Assembly (NCBI GenBank): GCA_028291405.1
Contig: JAQGID010000321.1
Span: 1-44,160 of the forward strand
Length of the DNA: 44,160 nucleotides
Origin: Rhodospirillales bacterium
GTDB taxonomy: Bacteria; Pseudomonadota; Alphaproteobacteria; ATCC43930; CGMCC-115725
Reading direction: 5' to 3'
Shown here: piece after piece, positions 27,930 to 36,721 of the stretch
Position numbering within the stretch: position 1 is the first letter of the stretch
Layout: every line of letters begins with the position of its first letter
Position numbers and translations under genes: made by a program
Notes under the pieces: generated by a model
Databases searched by the model: none
Seen by the model: only the letters and a program-made list of their open reading frames with translations
What the model was told of the DNA's origin: nothing

Positions 27930-28973
27930 CTACTCGGCGGCGACCTTTCCGGTTCCCTGCTGCTCCTCCGCGATCAGGCGCTCGACGATGCGGCGGGCGG
28001 CGATGCCGCCGGCGTCCTGCTGGAGGTCGATCGTCGGACGCGGCGCGAGGTTGATGTTGCGCTGCTGCTCGCGGACGATCGCAAGATCCTCGCCGAAGGC
28101 CTTGGTGACCTGGCTGCGCACGAGATCCGACATCCAGCGCTGGTCGATTTTGAAATTGTAGACCTGCGCCCAGAAGTAATGCGTCGAGCCCTGCGTCTCA
28201 GGCGTCAGGGCGTTCAGGTTCATCATGCTGACGCCCTTGCTGCGATCGCCCTGCCGGGCGCCGCTGCCGGCGAGGGCGGAGCCGACGTCGAGCTTGACGA
28301 AACAGGGCGGCGCGAAGGTGGCGAGCTGCCAGCGGTCGACGTTGGCGCCGTCGGGGAAGCCGCCCATCCGCTTGTGGAACGGCGCCGGCGGCCGGTCCAT
28401 CAGCCAGCGGTCGACATTGACTCGCCGCTCCTCGCGCCGGGTCGTGACCTCGGAGCTCGCGAAATCGTCGGTGCCGAGCGTCGTCGGATGCACGAAGGTC
28501 AGGTGCGTCGTGTCGAGCAGATTGTCGACCAGCAGCAGATAATTGCCCTCGAGGTGCAGCCGGTCACCGCCATAGCCCCATGCCGGATCGTCGATCCAGT
28601 GGAAATCCTCGATCAGATCGGGATCGGCCAGAGCCGGGTCGCCCATCCAGATCCAGATCCAGCGGTTGCGCTCGACCACCGGATAGGCCGTGACGCGGGC
28701 GCCGGCGGGGATGCGGTCCTGGCTGGGGATGTGGACGCAGGCACCCGTCTGGTCGAAGCGCAGCCCGTGGTAAGGGCACTCGACGATGTCGCCGCGCAGC
28801 TTGCCGAGCGACAGCGGCGCCTGACGATGGCAGCAGCGATCCTCGAGCGCGACGGGGGTGCCGTCCTCGCGGCGGAAAAAGACGATGGGCTCGGCGAGGA
28901 TGATACGGCGCAGCATGTCGCGTCCGACCTCGTGATCCCAGGCGCCGACGTACCAGGCGTTGCGGATGAACAT
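27930..28973 (-). CDS. Rieske non-haem iron oxygenase, VanA-like (second in pair)
   Basis: A 347-residue oxygenase alpha subunit. The Rieske 2Fe-2S ligands are Cys47 and His49 (EDRCCHRQAPLSLG) and Cys66 and His69 (CPYHGLRFD); the residue between the first two ligands is Cys rather than the common Pro. The mononuclear iron site is seen in NLLDTTHLTFVHPTT (His157, His162; Asp154 bridges the two centres). The pattern is that of the vanillate O-demethylase/toluenesulfonate methyl-monooxygenase group. GAGGAG precedes ATG 28973. It is transcribed 41 bases after its paralogue, in the same operon. No reductase (VanB-type) is present nearby. Confidence 0.94.
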   Translation of the reverse strand: MFIRNAWYVGAWDHEVGRDMLRRIILAEPIVFFRREDGTPVALEDRCCHRQAPLSLGKLRGDIVECPYHGLRFDQTGACVHIPSQDRIPAGARVTAYPVVERNRWIWIWMGDPALADPDLIEDFHWIDDPAWGYGGDRLHLEGNYLLLVDNLLDTTHLTFVHPTTLGTDDFASSEVTTRREERRVNVDRWLMDRPPAPFHKRMGGFPDGANVDRWQLATFAPPCFVKLDVGSALAGSGARQGDRSKGVSMMNLNALTPETQGSTHYFWAQVYNFKIDQRWMSDLVRSQVTKAFGEDLAIVREQQRNINLAPRPTIDLQQDAGGIAARRIVERLIAEEQQGTGKVAAE

Positions 28974-29014
28974 GACTGACTCCTCGCTTTCAGAGCGTGG
29001 TGACGGCGACGATA

Positions 29015-30055
29015 TCACTCGGCGGCAGCGGCCAGTCGCGCCTGCTCGTCGAGCTTCGTCGCGATGATCCGGCGGGCGGCGGCGCCGCCGCGGTCGCCGC
29101 GGAAATTGACGAGCGGCGCGCCGGAGCGGTCGCGATCCATCGAGTTCTGCTGCGCCTCGAGAATAGCCGCGTCCTCGTCGAAGGCGGTATAGGTGATCTC
29201 GAGAAACTTGCGCGAGAGCTCGAGGTCGTCGGTCTTGATGCAGCGTGTCACGGACCAGAAATAATGGGTCGTCGTCGCGGTCTCCGGCGTCGCGCTGTTG
29301 AGGACGAGGTGCGAGGGCACCTGCAGCGCCTCGGTCGTGCCGGCCGGCTCGGCACCCAGCGTCACCAGGATGTAGATCGGCGCCCGGAACTCGGAAAGCT
29401 GCCAACGGTCGATCTTGCCGTTCAATCCCTTGGTCGCACGATGGATCGGCGCCGGGTCGACGTTGCGAATGATCCGCTGCGTCTTGACGACTTCGTCCTC
29501 GACGAAAACCTCCATCGGCACGTCGTCGACGCCGGGTCCGGCGAGCGTCGTCTTGTGCGTGTAGGTGACGTGGCTGAGGTCGAGCAGATTGTCGACGACG
29601 AGCTGGTAGTTCGCCTTGACGTAATGATAGCCGTGGACAGCCGCCCAGCCCGGGGCTGTGTTCGTGCTCCAGTCGGGGATCAGCGCCGGGTCGGCCCCGG
29701 CCTCACCCATCCACAGGAAGACGAGAGCATGGATCTCGATGACCGGGAAGCTGCGGGCGCCGAAATTGCGCGGAATCGGTAGGTCCTTCTGGCTCGGGAC
29801 CAAGGTGCAGCGGCCGCTGCCGTCGAGCCTGACGCCGTGATAGCCGCACTGAATCTCGTCGCCGACGATCTCGCCCAATGACAGCGGCGCCTTGCGGTGC
29901 GGGCAACGGTCCTCGAGTGCGGCGATGCTGCCATCGCGCCGGCGGAAGAGGACGATGGCCTCGTCGCAGATGATGCGGCGGAACGGAGTCGTGCCGATCT
30001 CCGCAGAGGTCGCCGCGACATACCATTGATTGCGGAGAAATTCGCCGGTCGCCAT
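29015..30055 (-). CDS. Rieske non-haem iron oxygenase, VanA-like (first in pair)
   Basis: A 346-residue oxygenase with Rieske ligands Cys51, His53 (EDRCPHRKAPLSLG), Cys70 and His73 (CGYHGVRLD), and an iron site in NLLDLSHVTYTHKTT (Asp159, His162, His167). It is clearly paralogous to the product of the next gene, with the same layout and a similar C-terminal tail (AARRII). GGGAGG before ATG 30055 is strong. The gene is divergent from a TetR regulator 102 bases away, which probably controls the pair. O-demethylation or ring hydroxylation of a methoxylated or carboxylated aromatic is likely for the family; the real substrate is unknown. Confidence 0.94.
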   Translation of the reverse strand: MATGEFLRNQWYVAATSAEIGTTPFRRIICDEAIVLFRRRDGSIAALEDRCPHRKAPLSLGEIVGDEIQCGYHGVRLDGSGRCTLVPSQKDLPIPRNFGARSFPVIEIHALVFLWMGEAGADPALIPDWSTNTAPGWAAVHGYHYVKANYQLVVDNLLDLSHVTYTHKTTLAGPGVDDVPMEVFVEDEVVKTQRIIRNVDPAPIHRATKGLNGKIDRWQLSEFRAPIYILVTLGAEPAGTTEALQVPSHLVLNSATPETATTTHYFWSVTRCIKTDDLELSRKFLEITYTAFDEDAAILEAQQNSMDRDRSGAPLVNFRGDRGGAAARRIIATKLDEQARLAAAAE

Positions 30056-30101
30056 CTCACCTCCCTGGCCTCCAGGCCGCGTTGATCGCGGATCGTCGTG
30101 T

Positions 30102-30111
30102 TGTCCGGACA
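30102..30111. promoter_or_regulatory. Palindrome TGTCCGGACA, candidate TetR operator
   Basis: A perfect 10-bp palindrome in the middle of the 102-base spacer between the divergent Rieske and TetR genes. The position fits an operator through which the TetR protein could control both promoters. It is short, so chance cannot be excluded. Confidence 0.4.
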
Positions 30112-30156
30112 TCTTATCCGATTGCAATTTTTTAACAGCCCTATTAATTGAGGTCA

Positions 30157-30909
30157 ATGACGCAGAGCGGGTCGCGGATGCAAATGCCGACCGGGCGAGA
30201 CGGCGGCCGCCGTGCTCCAGGACGGCAGAAGGCGGGCACCCGCCCGCTGACGCCGCATGACATTTTCGCCAGCGCTCTCGAGCTGTCGAAGAGGATCCCG
30301 TTGCACGAGATGTCGATCGTGCGACTCGCATCTGCGCTCGGCGTCACGCCCGCCTCGATCCATTATCACCTCGACGGCCGCGACGCCGTGGTCGCGGGGG
30401 TCATCGACCTCTTCATCCGCGACCTTCTCGACCGCTGGCCAAGCCCGACGGGAAACTGGCGGGCCGATCTCGAGGGCGTCGCCGATGCGCTCTACCGGCA
30501 GTATTTGCGCTATCCCGGCGTCACCAGCTATTTCGCCCTGCACAACCGATTTCTGGCGCTGAAGCCGGTCATGGAAGAGGATGACGGCGGCGGTCTGCTG
30601 CTCTTCATGGAGCGCTATTTCGCAGCCGTGCGGGCCGTCGGGCTGGAGGCGCGGCGCTCCGCCACCTATGCCGTTCTGCTGCTGCAGTTCATCCACGTCG
30701 CGGCGCATCGCACCGCGAACCATCAGTGGCCGGGCGAGCAGGCGGCGCTGCACAGCTATTTGACGGGTCTCGATCGCAGCAGCTTTCCCAGCATCGACTT
30801 CATGCGCGAGAGCTATCTGGAACTCGCCGGCGATGCCGCCTTCGAGGCGGGCTTGCGCCTGATCTCCGCCGGGCTGGAGATGGAGCGCCGCAGCGCCCGG
30901 ACGCCCTGA
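30157..30909 (+). CDS. TetR family transcriptional regulator
   Basis: A regulator of about 250 residues. After a basic, disordered N-terminus (GRDGGRRAPGRQKAGTR) the HTH reads MSIVRLASALGVTPASIHYH followed by LDGRDAVVAGVIDL, the TetR pattern LAxxLGVxxxxxYxHxxxKxxL. The rest is the helical ligand-binding domain. The start is uncertain: ATG 30157 (GAGGT just before), 30178 or 30184. It is divergent from the two Rieske oxygenase genes and is the obvious candidate to control them in response to an aromatic or acyl ligand. Confidence 0.88.
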   Translation: MTQSGSRMQMPTGRDGGRRAPGRQKAGTRPLTPHDIFASALELSKRIPLHEMSIVRLASALGVTPASIHYHLDGRDAVVAGVIDLFIRDLLDRWPSPTGNWRADLEGVADALYRQYLRYPGVTSYFALHNRFLALKPVMEEDDGGGLLLFMERYFAAVRAVGLEARRSATYAVLLLQFIHVAAHRTANHQWPGEQAALHSYLTGLDRSSFPSIDFMRESYLELAGDAAFEAGLRLISAGLEMERRSARTP

Positions 30910-31139
30910 CCCCGCTCGACTTGAGGTCGCGCGCTTCGTTAATTTTCCGATCGACGCGGCATCGATCCGCCTTACCCACAACGTATCGAACATCGTTTGA
31001 TATCAGCGGATCGCGCTCGGATGTGGTTCCTGCTTGCTGGATCGCCGTTAACGGATTCCTCAACCCGTGCCGCATAGCTTGCCGCTCGATTCTCATTCAC
31101 CGGCGGCAAATCGCCGTCGCCCCGGCAAAGGTCCCCTCG

Positions 31140-32831
31140 ATGAAATTCCTCAGCAATCTGAAGGTCACGGCGAAGCTCAGCCTGCTGCTCGGGCTTTCCG
31201 CGATCTCGCTTGCCCTGGCGATTTCGGTCGCCGCGTTCTTCATGCACGAACGGATGCTGCACGATCGCCTCGGCGAGATCCGCGCCGCCATCGACATGGC
31301 GCGCGGCCTCGCGGAAGGGCTCGAGGCCGAGACGAAAGCCGGCCATTTCACCGCGGACGAGGCGCGGAAACGTTTCGCCGAGGCGATCTACGCGATGTCC
31401 TACGAGAACCGCTTCGGCTATATCGTCGCGGTCCGCCAGAGCGACGGCGTCTTCATCGCCAACGGCGCCAACCGGAAGGTCGAGGGAACGACCGGGACCA
31501 AGGACGCCAAGGGGAACTCGGTGTTCGCGATGATCCTCAATCCGGCCCGCCTCGCCGACGAAGGGACGGTCATCACCAACTTCGCCAAGCCCGGGCAGAG
31601 CGATCCCCTGCCCAAGCTCTATTACTTCAAGCATTTCGCACCGTGGGACATGGTCCTGGCCTCCGGCGTCTGGGTCGACGACATCGAGACCGATTTCAAC
31701 GGCATCCTCACCAAGCTCGGCCTCATGGCCCTGGCGATCCTGGCGGTGAGCATCGGAATCGCCTATCTCGTGAGCCGCAACATCGCCAAGCCGCTCGGCA
31801 CCCTCAAGGGCAAGATGGAGCGGCTCGCTGCCGGCGATCTCGCAACCGAGGTCGACGATCAGGACCGCCGCGACGAGATCGGCGGCATGGCAAAGGCGGT
31901 CCAGATCTTCAAGGACAACGCCCTGGCGATGCAGCGTCTCGAGGCGGAGCAGGCCGCCAGCAAGCAGCGCGCCGAAGCCGAGCGCAAGGAAGCGATGAAC
32001 GAGATGGCGAAGACCTTCGAGCAGAACGTCAAGAGCGTCGTCGAGCACGTCGCCTCGGCGGCAAGCGAGATGCGGTCGAGCGCCGAATCGATGTCGGCGA
32101 CCGCCGAGCAGACGCGGCGGGAAAGCACGACGGTCGGCGCGGCGAGCGAGCAGGCCTCGCAGAACGTCGAGACCGTCGCGAGCGCCGCCGAGGAGCTGTC
32201 GGCCTCGATCGCCGAGATCACCCGCCAAGTCGATCACTCGGCGAAGATCGCGCGCCATGCCGCGGGCGAGGCGGAGAGCACGGGCGAGGCGGTCGACGGG
32301 CTGGCCCGCGCCGCACAGAAGATCGGCGACGTCGTCCAGCTCATCCAGGACATCGCCTCGCGCACCAATCTGCTGGCATTGAACGCGACGATCGAGGCGG
32401 CCCGCGCCGGCGACGCCGGCAAGGGTTTCGCGGTCGTCGCATCGGAGGTGAAGGCGCTGGCCAATCAGACGGCGAAGGCGACCGACGAGATCAAGGTTCA
32501 GATCGACGAGATGCAGGCGGCGACCGGCCAGACCGTCGCGGCGATCAAGGGCATCGGCGGCACGATCGGCCAGATCAACGAGATCGCCGGGTCGATTTCG
32601 GCGGCGGTGCAGCAGCAGGCGGCGGCCACCGGCGAGATCGCCGGTAACGTCCAGCGGGCGGCGCAGGGGACGACCACCATCTCCGACACGATCAGCGGGG
32701 TGACCGCGGCGGCGGCCGAAACCGGCTCGGCGGCAACGCAGGTCCTCGACGCCGCCTCGGAATTGGCCAATCATGCCGAGACGCTGCGCCGCGAGGTCGG
32801 TAGCTTCGTCGGCCATTTGCGCGCCGGGTGA
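31140..32831 (+). CDS. Methyl-accepting chemotaxis protein with single Cache domain
   Basis: A 563-residue chemoreceptor. A membrane helix (LSLLLGLSAISLALAISVAA) is followed by a periplasmic sCache_2-like sensor of about 150 residues, with YENRFGYIVAVRQSDGVFIA, GTTGTKDAKGNSVF and FAPWDMVLASGVWVDDI. The second helix is LGLMALAILAVSIGIAYLV, then HAMP (RNIAKPLGTLKGKMERLAAG) and the signalling tip [19 protein letters not shown] and [18 protein letters not shown]. sCache_2 receptors usually detect small organic acids, so this may sense the same compounds that the nearby transporters take up. AAAGG lies nine bases before ATG 31140. Confidence 0.95.
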   Translation: MKFLSNLKVTAKLSLLLGLSAISLALAISVAAFFMHERMLHDRLGEIRAAIDMARGLAEGLEAETKAGHFTADEARKRFAEAIYAMSYENRFGYIVAVRQSDGVFIANGANRKVEGTTGTKDAKGNSVFAMILNPARLADEGTVITNFAKPGQSDPLPKLYYFKHFAPWDMVLASGVWVDDIETDFNGILTKLGLMALAILAVSIGIAYLVSRNIAKPLGTLKGKMERLAAGDLATEVDDQDRRDEIGGMAKAVQIFKDNALAMQRLEAEQAASKQRAEAERKEAMNEMAKTFEQNVKSVVEHVASAASEMRSSAESMSATAEQTRRESTTVGAASEQASQNVETVASAAEELSASIAEITRQVDHSAKIARHAAGEAESTGEAVDGLARAAQKIGDVVQLIQDIASRTNLLALNATIEAARAGDAGKGFAVVASEVKALANQTAKATDEIKVQIDEMQAATGQTVAAIKGIGGTIGQINEIAGSISAAVQQQAAATGEIAGNVQRAAQGTTTISDTISGVTAAAAETGSAATQVLDAASELANHAETLRREVGSFVGHLRAG

Positions 32832-32904
32832 TCCTGGCCGGAGCCGGGAGTCGACTCGACCTTCGCCGCACGGCGGAGAATCGTGTCATTTTCGGGAGAA
32901 GCAG

Positions 32905-33219
32905 ATGCGCCGATCCACGCTCGCTCCGATCGCGGCCGCCGCGCTGGTCGCGATCTTGATCACCTCGGCGCCGCGCGCCGCCGAGGACGCCGCGGCGCCG
33001 CCGGCCGCGTCACACGACAACGGCGCGGACGGCAGCGGTCCGACGGTCGCGCCCGCCCGCAAGCCCGCGGCCAAGCCGGCCGACCCGGGACCCGGCCCGG
33101 CGATCGCGAAGGCGGCGGAGGAAACCGGCCACGCCCTCGATCGCGGCACCAAGGATTTCCGCGACGGGGCAGAGAATTTCTTCAAGGACGTCGGACGCTT
33201 CTTCTCCGGCGGCAAATGA
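32905..33219 (+). CDS. Small exported hypothetical protein, 104 residues
   Basis: A signal peptide (MRRSTLAPIAAAALVAILIT, cleavage near PRA-AE) is followed by a Pro/Ala-rich disordered segment (GPTVAPARKPAAKPADPGPG) and an amphipathic C-terminal end (DRGTKDFRDGAENFFKDVGR then FFSGGK). It is probably periplasmic, perhaps attached to a membrane or the wall through its last helix. GGGAGA lies six bases before ATG 32905. It is followed, 16 bases later, by a dehydrogenase gene. No known family recognised; composition and spacing support a real gene. Confidence 0.75.
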   Translation: MRRSTLAPIAAAALVAILITSAPRAAEDAAAPPAASHDNGADGSGPTVAPARKPAAKPADPGPGPAIAKAAEETGHALDRGTKDFRDGAENFFKDVGRFFSGGK

Positions 33220-33235
33220 CTTGGCGGGTGCCCGG

Positions 33236-34216
33236 ATGAGCCCCGGACCGCTCGTCGTCACCTACGCGGTCGAGGAGCGCGGGCGAGCGATCATCGCCGA
33301 AGCGCTCGGCGGCGAGGCCGTCTACCTGACCGATCTCGCGGACAGCCTGCGGGCCGAAGCCTTGCGCGGCGCCGGCGCGCTGCTCGCGCGCAACACCGCC
33401 GAGGAACTGCGGCAGCACGAGGTGCCGCTGATCGCGGGCGCGCGGCTGCTGCAGTTCATCTTCGCCGGCATCGATTTCATTCCGCTCCGCGACCTGCCCG
33501 AGGCGCTGCCCGTCGCCGTCAACGGCGGCGCCTCGGCCGAGCCGATGGCGGAGCACGTCCTCGCGATGGCGCTGGCGGCGGCCAAACGCCTCCTCGTCGA
33601 GCACCGCAGCATGACGCAGGGCGCGTTCAATCAGTTCGTCCCCAACCGGATGCTGGCCGGCGGGGTCTGCGGCGTGCTCGGGTTCGGCGGCGTCGGCGCG
33701 GCGACCGCCCGGCTCATGCGCGGCATCGGCATGGCAATCCACGCGATCAACCGGCGCGGCGCCACGACCGAGCCGGTCGATTGGATCGCGACGCCGGACA
33801 GGCTCGACACGCTGCTTGCCGCCGCCGACGTCCTCGTCGTCAGCCTGCCGCTGACCCGCGTCACCGCGGCGCTGCTCGGCGCCCGCGAGCTGGCCCTGAT
33901 GAAGGACGACGCCATCCTGATCAACGTCGCGCGCGGCGAGATCCTCGACGAGGCTGCGCTCTACGCGCATCTGACGGCGAAGCCGGCATTCACCGCCTGT
34001 ATCGACGCTTGGTGGGTCGAGCCGATCCGCCACGGTCAGTTCCGCATGGACCGCCCCTTCCTTGACCTGCCGAACGTGATCGCCTCGCCGCACAACTCCG
34101 CCTCGGTGAGGAATTGGCGCGACGTCAGCCTGCGCCGCGCGGTGGCCAACTGTCGCCGCGCCCTCGCCGGCGAGGTGCCGCTGCATCTCGTCGGGCAGGA
34201 CGAGCGCCTGGCGTAA
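33236..34216 (+). CDS. D-2-hydroxyacid dehydrogenase, NAD(P)-dependent
   Basis: A 326-residue enzyme of the D-isomer-specific 2-hydroxyacid dehydrogenase family. The Rossmann glycine motif is GVLGFGGVGAATARLM (about residues 144-159). Catalytic Arg is in NVARGEILDEAALY (about 228), Glu in DAWWVEPIRH (about 262), and His in SPHNSAS (about 286). It would interconvert a 2-oxo acid and a D-2-hydroxy acid in the cytoplasm. ATG 33236 is chosen over an upstream TTG. A lactate-type permease and Rieske oxygenases lie in the same region, which suggests a role in handling a hydroxy acid, not a specific substrate. Confidence 0.92.
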   Translation: MSPGPLVVTYAVEERGRAIIAEALGGEAVYLTDLADSLRAEALRGAGALLARNTAEELRQHEVPLIAGARLLQFIFAGIDFIPLRDLPEALPVAVNGGASAEPMAEHVLAMALAAAKRLLVEHRSMTQGAFNQFVPNRMLAGGVCGVLGFGGVGAATARLMRGIGMAIHAINRRGATTEPVDWIATPDRLDTLLAAADVLVVSLPLTRVTAALLGARELALMKDDAILINVARGEILDEAALYAHLTAKPAFTACIDAWWVEPIRHGQFRMDRPFLDLPNVIASPHNSASVRNWRDVSLRRAVANCRRALAGEVPLHLVGQDERLA

Positions 34217-34322
34217 CGCCCCCGCCCCGGCAAAGCTCCGACTCGTTGTCGACTCTCGCGCATGGTACCCTCTGAGCAACCGGGAGAATTTTCCGGACAT
34301 CGATGATCGGGAGGAAGAAACC

Positions 34323-35342
34323 ATGACATTGCGGAGATCCGTCACTCGCGTCGTCGCTGCGACCGCGATCGGTTGCGCCCTGAGCCTCGGCGGCGCCGTC
34401 CGCGCCGAGCCGGTGAAGATCCGCATGGGCTGGGTCGCGACGCCGGCCTCGCTGGTGCCGATCCTCTTCGCCAAGGAAGGCGTCGCCAGGCACAACGGCA
34501 CGACCTACACGGTCGAACCCTTCTACTTCAAGGGCTCGCCGCTGCAGATCACGGCGCTGCAGAGCGGCGATCTCGATATCGCGGGCCTCGGCTTCTCCTC
34601 GATCGGGCTGGCGGTGCAGAACGCCGGGCTCAGCGACCTGCGGATCATCGCCGACGAGATCCAGAACGGCGTGCCGGGCTATGGCGGCACCGAGTTCGCC
34701 GTCCTCAAGGATTCGCCGATCAAGACGGTCGAGGACCTCAAGGGCAAGGTGCTGGCGACCAACGGCATCGGCGGCGGGCTCGACACGATCGTCAAGGCGA
34801 TGCTGCTGAAACACGGGCTCGTCGACAAGCGCGACTACAGCGTCATCGAGATCGCCTTCCCCAGCATGCGCGCCGTCATGATGGAGCATAAGGCCGATCT
34901 CGTCGATTTCGCGCTGCCGTGGTCGCAAGAGCCCGAGTTCAAGAACAATGCCCGCATCCTCTTCACCACGAACGAGGCGATGGGCAACGTCGCGCTGTCG
35001 TTCTGGGTGGCGCGCACCGGCTTCCTCGAGAAGAACCGCGCCGCGATGGTCGACCTGCTGGAGGACTACATCCGCATCATCCACTGGTACACCGACCCCG
35101 CCAACCACGACGAGGCGGTGACGATCGTCGCCAATTTCCTCAAGCTGAAGCCGGACATGCTGCAGGCCTGGCTCTTTACCAAGCAGGACAACTACCGCGA
35201 CCCGAACGGCATGCCGGACCTCGACGCGATCACGCGCAACGTCCACGTCTCGAAGGAGCTCGGCTTCGTCAAGGCGGACCTCGACGCCAGGCAATACGCA
35301 GATCTCAGCCTCATTCAGGAGGCGGGGCAACGGCTGAAGTAA
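34323..35342 (+). CDS. Orphan ABC substrate-binding protein, NMT1/TauA type
   Basis: A 339-residue periplasmic binding protein with signal peptide (MTLRRSVTRVVAATAIGCAL, cleavage near VRA-EP) and the family start KIRMGWVATPASLVPILFAK. The central pattern DLKGKVLATNGIGGGLDTIV is typical of SsuA/TauA/aromatic-sulfonate binding proteins. GGGAGGAAG precedes ATG 34323. No ABC ATPase or permease gene lies beside it, so it must work with a transporter elsewhere or serve as a receptor ligand carrier. It differs from the NMT1-like protein at 1853 in length and motif details. Confidence 0.93.
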   Translation: MTLRRSVTRVVAATAIGCALSLGGAVRAEPVKIRMGWVATPASLVPILFAKEGVARHNGTTYTVEPFYFKGSPLQITALQSGDLDIAGLGFSSIGLAVQNAGLSDLRIIADEIQNGVPGYGGTEFAVLKDSPIKTVEDLKGKVLATNGIGGGLDTIVKAMLLKHGLVDKRDYSVIEIAFPSMRAVMMEHKADLVDFALPWSQEPEFKNNARILFTTNEAMGNVALSFWVARTGFLEKNRAAMVDLLEDYIRIIHWYTDPANHDEAVTIVANFLKLKPDMLQAWLFTKQDNYRDPNGMPDLDAITRNVHVSKELGFVKADLDARQYADLSLIQEAGQRLK

Positions 35343-35502
35343 CCGGGGTCCGCTCGCGACTTCCGCCCGTGTGATCTAGCGATGGGGCTATCGGTCGCTG
35401 TCGCTTCGAATGCGGGCTTGCGACGCTGGACGTCACCGGTGTGTTCTGATTGACTTCCGCGACGCACGGCGTAAACGCCGGCAGACGCGGGAGGAGACAT
35501 CG

Positions 35503-36720
35503 ATGACGGGTCGGATGACACGCCCTGCCCTGCTGATGCTCGCGGCGCTGGCCATGCTCGGCGCCGCGCCGGCCTTCGCCGGCGGCACCTATGGCCCCGG
35601 CGTCAGCGACACAGAAATCAAGCTCGGCCAGACGATGCCGTACAGCGGTTTCGCCTCGTCGGTCAGCTCGATCGGCAAGGGCGAGCTCGCCTATTTCGCC
35701 AAGGTCAATGCCGAGGGCGGGGTCAACGGTCGCAAGATCACGTTGATCAGCCTCGACGACGGCTACAGCCCGCCGAGGACGGTCGAGCAGACGCGGCGGC
35801 TGGTCGAGCAGGACAACGTGCTCTTCATCTTCGGCTCGCTCGGCACCGCGCCGAACGCAGCGATCCGCAAGTATCTTAACGGCCGCAAGGTGCCGCAGCT
35901 CTTCATCAACAGCGGCGCCACCGAGATGGCCAATCCCGAGCTCTATCCCTGGACGATGAAATGGATGCCGAGCCTGCGCCTCGAAGGACGGATCTATGCA
36001 CAGTATATCCTGCAGGATAAGCCCGATGCGAAAATCGGCGTGCTGTACCAGAACGACGATTTCGGCCGCGACTATCTCAGCGGCTTCATCGACGGGCTGG
36101 GCCCGGACGGCGAAACGCGCATCCTCGGCAAGGAGGCCTACGAGACGACCGACCCGACGATCACCTCGCAGCTCATCAAGCTGCGCGGCCGCGGCGTCGA
36201 CACGCTGTTCCTCATCACCCAGGGCAAGTTCTCGGTGCAGGGAATCCGCGCCGGGCGCGAGCAATTCGGACCGGACGCCACGCTGATCGTGCCGACAGTC
36301 GCGACCTCGATGGTCGGCATCCTGCAGCCGGCCGGCCTCGACAACGCCAAGGGCGTCATCTCGGCGTCGCTGACCAAGAACCCGGCGGACAAGAGCTGGG
36401 CCAACGATCCGGGATATCTCGGCTATCTCGCTTTCATGAAGCAGTACCTGCCGGACGCCGACCCCGCCGATGCCGGTTATTCGACCGGCTATACCGAGGC
36501 GCAGGCAATCATCGAAGTCATCAAGCAATGCGGCGACGAGTTGACCCGCGAGAACGTCATGAAGCAGGCGACGAGCATCAGGGGCATGTCGCTGCCGATG
36601 CTGATCCCCGGCATTACCGTGACGACAGGTCCAGCCGATTACAATCCGATCAAGCAGATGCGGCTCCAGCGTTTCGACGGCGAGCAATGGGTGTTGTTCG
36701 GCGAGCCGACCGGCGGCTGA
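35503..36720 (+). CDS. Orphan ABC substrate-binding protein, branched-chain amino acid (Peripla_BP_6) type
   Basis: A 405-residue periplasmic protein with signal peptide (MTRPALLMLAALAMLGAAPA, cleavage near AFA-GG). The mature start GVSDTEIKLGQTMPYSG and the segments NGRKITLISLDDGYSPPRTV and KIGVLYQNDDFGRDYL mark the type-1 LivJ-like fold. Family members bind amino acids, amides or aromatic acids such as benzoate derivatives. GGGAGGAG precedes ATG 35503. As with its neighbour, no ABC membrane genes are nearby. Its stop is one base from the stop of the convergent cupin gene. Confidence 0.94.
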   Translation: MTGRMTRPALLMLAALAMLGAAPAFAGGTYGPGVSDTEIKLGQTMPYSGFASSVSSIGKGELAYFAKVNAEGGVNGRKITLISLDDGYSPPRTVEQTRRLVEQDNVLFIFGSLGTAPNAAIRKYLNGRKVPQLFINSGATEMANPELYPWTMKWMPSLRLEGRIYAQYILQDKPDAKIGVLYQNDDFGRDYLSGFIDGLGPDGETRILGKEAYETTDPTITSQLIKLRGRGVDTLFLITQGKFSVQGIRAGREQFGPDATLIVPTVATSMVGILQPAGLDNAKGVISASLTKNPADKSWANDPGYLGYLAFMKQYLPDADPADAGYSTGYTEAQAIIEVIKQCGDELTRENVMKQATSIRGMSLPMLIPGITVTTGPADYNPIKQMRLQRFDGEQWVLFGEPTGG

Positions 36721-36721
36721 G

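Noticed and set aside
30972-32816. Reverse-strand open frame of 614 codons over the Cache chemoreceptor
   Set aside because: Repetitive Arg/Leu/Gly-rich antisense product without motifs.
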